From assembly GCA_945631445.1 (NCBI GenBank), contig CALZCR010000154.1, forward strand, positions 1-5,257: DNA of 5,257 nucleotides, in the 5' to 3' direction. The position numbers were made by a program, and so were the translations under genes. This document shows positions 5,170-5,257 of this stretch, in pieces (the first letter of the stretch is position 1; every line of letters starts with the position of its first letter). Origin of the DNA: an uncultured Corynebacterium sp. (lineage in GTDB: Bacteria; Actinomycetota; Actinomycetes; Mycobacteriales; Mycobacteriaceae). Below the pieces are notes generated by a model. That model did no database searches. It was not told where the DNA came from and worked only from the letters and a program-made list of their open reading frames with translations.

Positions 5170-5257
5170 GCGCCGGACCTGTCTTTGACTCAGACCCTGA
5201 TCTAAACGGTCATCATGGTGCTGTTCATGCTGGTGCTGCGCAAGCTCCCGGCGGAGG
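5170..5257 (+). pseudogene. mrpA: Continuation of mrpA after two in-frame stops (runs off window end)
   Basis: Translation in the same frame gives APDLSLTQTLI, then TAA at 5203-5205, then TVIMVLFMLVLRKLPAE up to the window end. Intact MrpA proteins carry GAPDLALTQ..VET..L..FVLVLRRLP here. The two stops therefore replace the conserved Gly (expected GGA, found TGA) and Glu (expected GAA, found TAA). There is no insertion or deletion, and the flanking residues are well conserved. Either mrpA is a recent pseudogene or these are base-call errors. Re-initiation at ATG 5215 is possible but has no ribosome binding site. Confidence 0.8.

Noticed and set aside
5167..5205. Recoding of TGA (selenocysteine) or programmed readthrough in mrpA
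   Set aside because: The family has Gly, not Cys or Sec, at that place, and a second, different stop (TAA) follows 12 codons later; single-base changes explain both more simply.
5160..5257. Frameshift or natural C-terminal end of MrpA
   Set aside because: The same reading frame continues with conserved MrpA residues after both stops, so neither an indel nor a true C-terminus fits.

Overview
The window is GC-rich, densely coded DNA that looks chromosomal and comes from a high-GC Actinomycetota, most likely Corynebacterium or a close relative. The support for this is strong codon bias toward C/G in the third position, SigA-like -10 boxes of the TANANT type, at least one clearly leaderless start, an actinobacterial leucine RNA leader and an Mrp antiporter operon. 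No tRNA, rRNA, CRISPR array, insertion sequence or phage gene was seen.

Layout. (1) Bases 1-614, minus strand: a two-gene unit made of a small three-helix membrane protein and the first part of a secreted protein, joined by a GTGA stop/start overlap. (2) Bases 615-783: a divergent promoter region with a perfect 7-bp inverted repeat. (3) Bases 784-2148, plus: a complete M20-family zinc peptidase (dipeptidase/DapE/carnosinase type) with all expected metal and catalytic residues. (4) Bases 2168-2372: a good promoter, a leaderless 22-residue leucine/valine-rich leader peptide, and an RNA that can fold either as a pseudoknot or as a hairpin hiding the ribosome binding site of the next gene. This matches the description of the 'LEU element' known upstream of actinobacterial leuA. 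(5) Bases 2373-2897, plus: the gene it controls. It is not a whole leuA but a 174-residue protein matching only the C-terminal (leucine-sensing, dimerising) part of 2-isopropylmalate synthase. (6) Bases 2898-3204: a 307-base non-coding stretch with two strong hairpins, ending in a Shine-Dalgarno sequence. (7) Bases 3205 to the window end: mrpA, the large subunit of the Mrp/Mnh Na+/H+ antiporter, interrupted by two in-frame stop codons at 5167-5169 and 5203-5205 inside its conserved MbhD-like region.

How it fits together. The most interesting unit is 2168-2897. A leucine-rich leader peptide and two mutually exclusive 9-bp helices form a plausible leucine-responsive translational switch for a stand-alone LeuA regulatory domain. 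This suggests leucine status adjusts the amount of a protein that could itself bind leucine or LeuA. The M20 peptidase next to it would release free amino acids from peptides, but nothing in the sequence ties it into the same operon. The mrpA lesion is the second main point: either the Mrp antiporter of this strain is inactivated, or the end of the window carries sequence errors, since both stops are one G-to-T change from the family residue.
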